A stretch of 6,717 nt of DNA from Planctomycetaceae bacterium. GTDB taxonomy: Bacteria > Planctomycetota > Planctomycetia > Pirellulales > Thermoguttaceae. The notes beneath the pieces are model-generated. The model ran no database searches, had not been told where the DNA came from, and saw nothing but the letters and a program-made list of their open reading frames with translations. A program made the position numbers and the translations under genes. Of the stretch, positions 6,503 through 6,717 are shown one piece after another; position 1 is the first letter of the stretch; each line of letters opens with the position of its first letter. Location: the NCBI GenBank assembly GCA_031259095.1, contig JAIRLW010000609.1, forward strand, positions 1 to 6,717, read 5' to 3'.

Positions 6503-6717
6503 ATGCCTATCACTTATCATCCGTCGAAACAACCGGAATGGGTAACTCCCACTTTTCGTATTGTGGCTGCGAAGCCGAACTCTAATTTGTTAGCAAACGA
6601 TCACCCCCCTGCGTTGCCCGTAAAACGTTGAAGGGTAATACTGATCCTCAAATACGCGAGGCGATGACTAAAAAATTAAAAGAGTTGGAGCCGCAATTAA
6701 GACAGCAAGAGTGGGAC
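6503..6717 (+). pseudogene. Possible gene start running off the window, frame-broken or two small ORFs
   Basis: ATG 6503 opens 42 residues (MPITYHPSKQPEWVTPTFRI, later ANDHPPALPVKR) up to TGA 6629-6631. The frame one base back is open from 6586 to the end of the window and reads KTLKGNTDPQIREAMTKKLK and then KELEPQLRQQEWD, a charged, helix-forming stretch. The two join naturally at AAAA (6622-6625) if one A is missing, giving ...LPVKTLKGNTDP.... Alternatively, only the second frame is real, starting at TTG 6628 or ATG 6664, neither with a good Shine-Dalgarno. The near-consensus promoter just upstream supports some transcript here. I do not recognise the product. Confidence 0.3.

Overview
The window centres on one complete housekeeping gene, rpoC (1806-6182, + strand), encoding a 1458-residue RNA polymerase beta' subunit. 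It is preceded by the 3' half of a riboflavin synthase gene (ribE, 1-342). The rest, about 1.46 kb before rpoC and 0.53 kb after it, is AT-rich and holds no convincing intact gene. RpoC has a gram-negative-type insertion in the trigger loop (SI3) and, near the C-terminus, a long [10 protein letters not shown]...[35 protein letters not shown] stretch quoted here only by its landmarks; from memory of the family this best fits Planctomycetota or a relative. The moderate-to-low GC suggests an AT-rich lineage, for example from an uncultured host-associated or sediment source. The phylum call is inference and has not been checked by a search.

Layout. 1-342: C-terminal lumazine-binding barrel of RibE. 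343-989: no recognisable gene, but a good sigma70-like promoter candidate (453-480), a 32-codon signal-peptide-like ORF (700-798) and a GC-rich hairpin (777-792). 990-1614 (perhaps to 1692): a decayed gene of the AIPR (abortive infection phage resistance) family. Its N-terminal nuclease-like domain can be followed through three reading frames with four frame breaks, one of them in a run of 14 T. 1560-1633: two strong hairpins at the tail of this remnant. 1664-1805: candidate rpoC promoters and a strong Shine-Dalgarno. 1806-6182: rpoC. 6165-6280: three hairpins, the first a perfect 13-bp inverted repeat with the rpoC stop codon in its loop. 6281-6717: a short signal-peptide-like ORF, a near-consensus promoter (6450-6478), and a possible frame-broken or off-edge gene.

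How the parts relate. rpoC is not preceded by rpoB, its usual neighbour, and has promoter-like sequences of its own, so it is probably transcribed alone here. RibE (riboflavin synthesis) and the AIPR remnant (former phage defence) have no functional link to it. The noncoding flanks look like gene graveyards: truncated leader-peptide ORFs and a frame-broken defence gene. I found no CRISPR array, tRNA, rRNA, insertion sequence or intact defence system.
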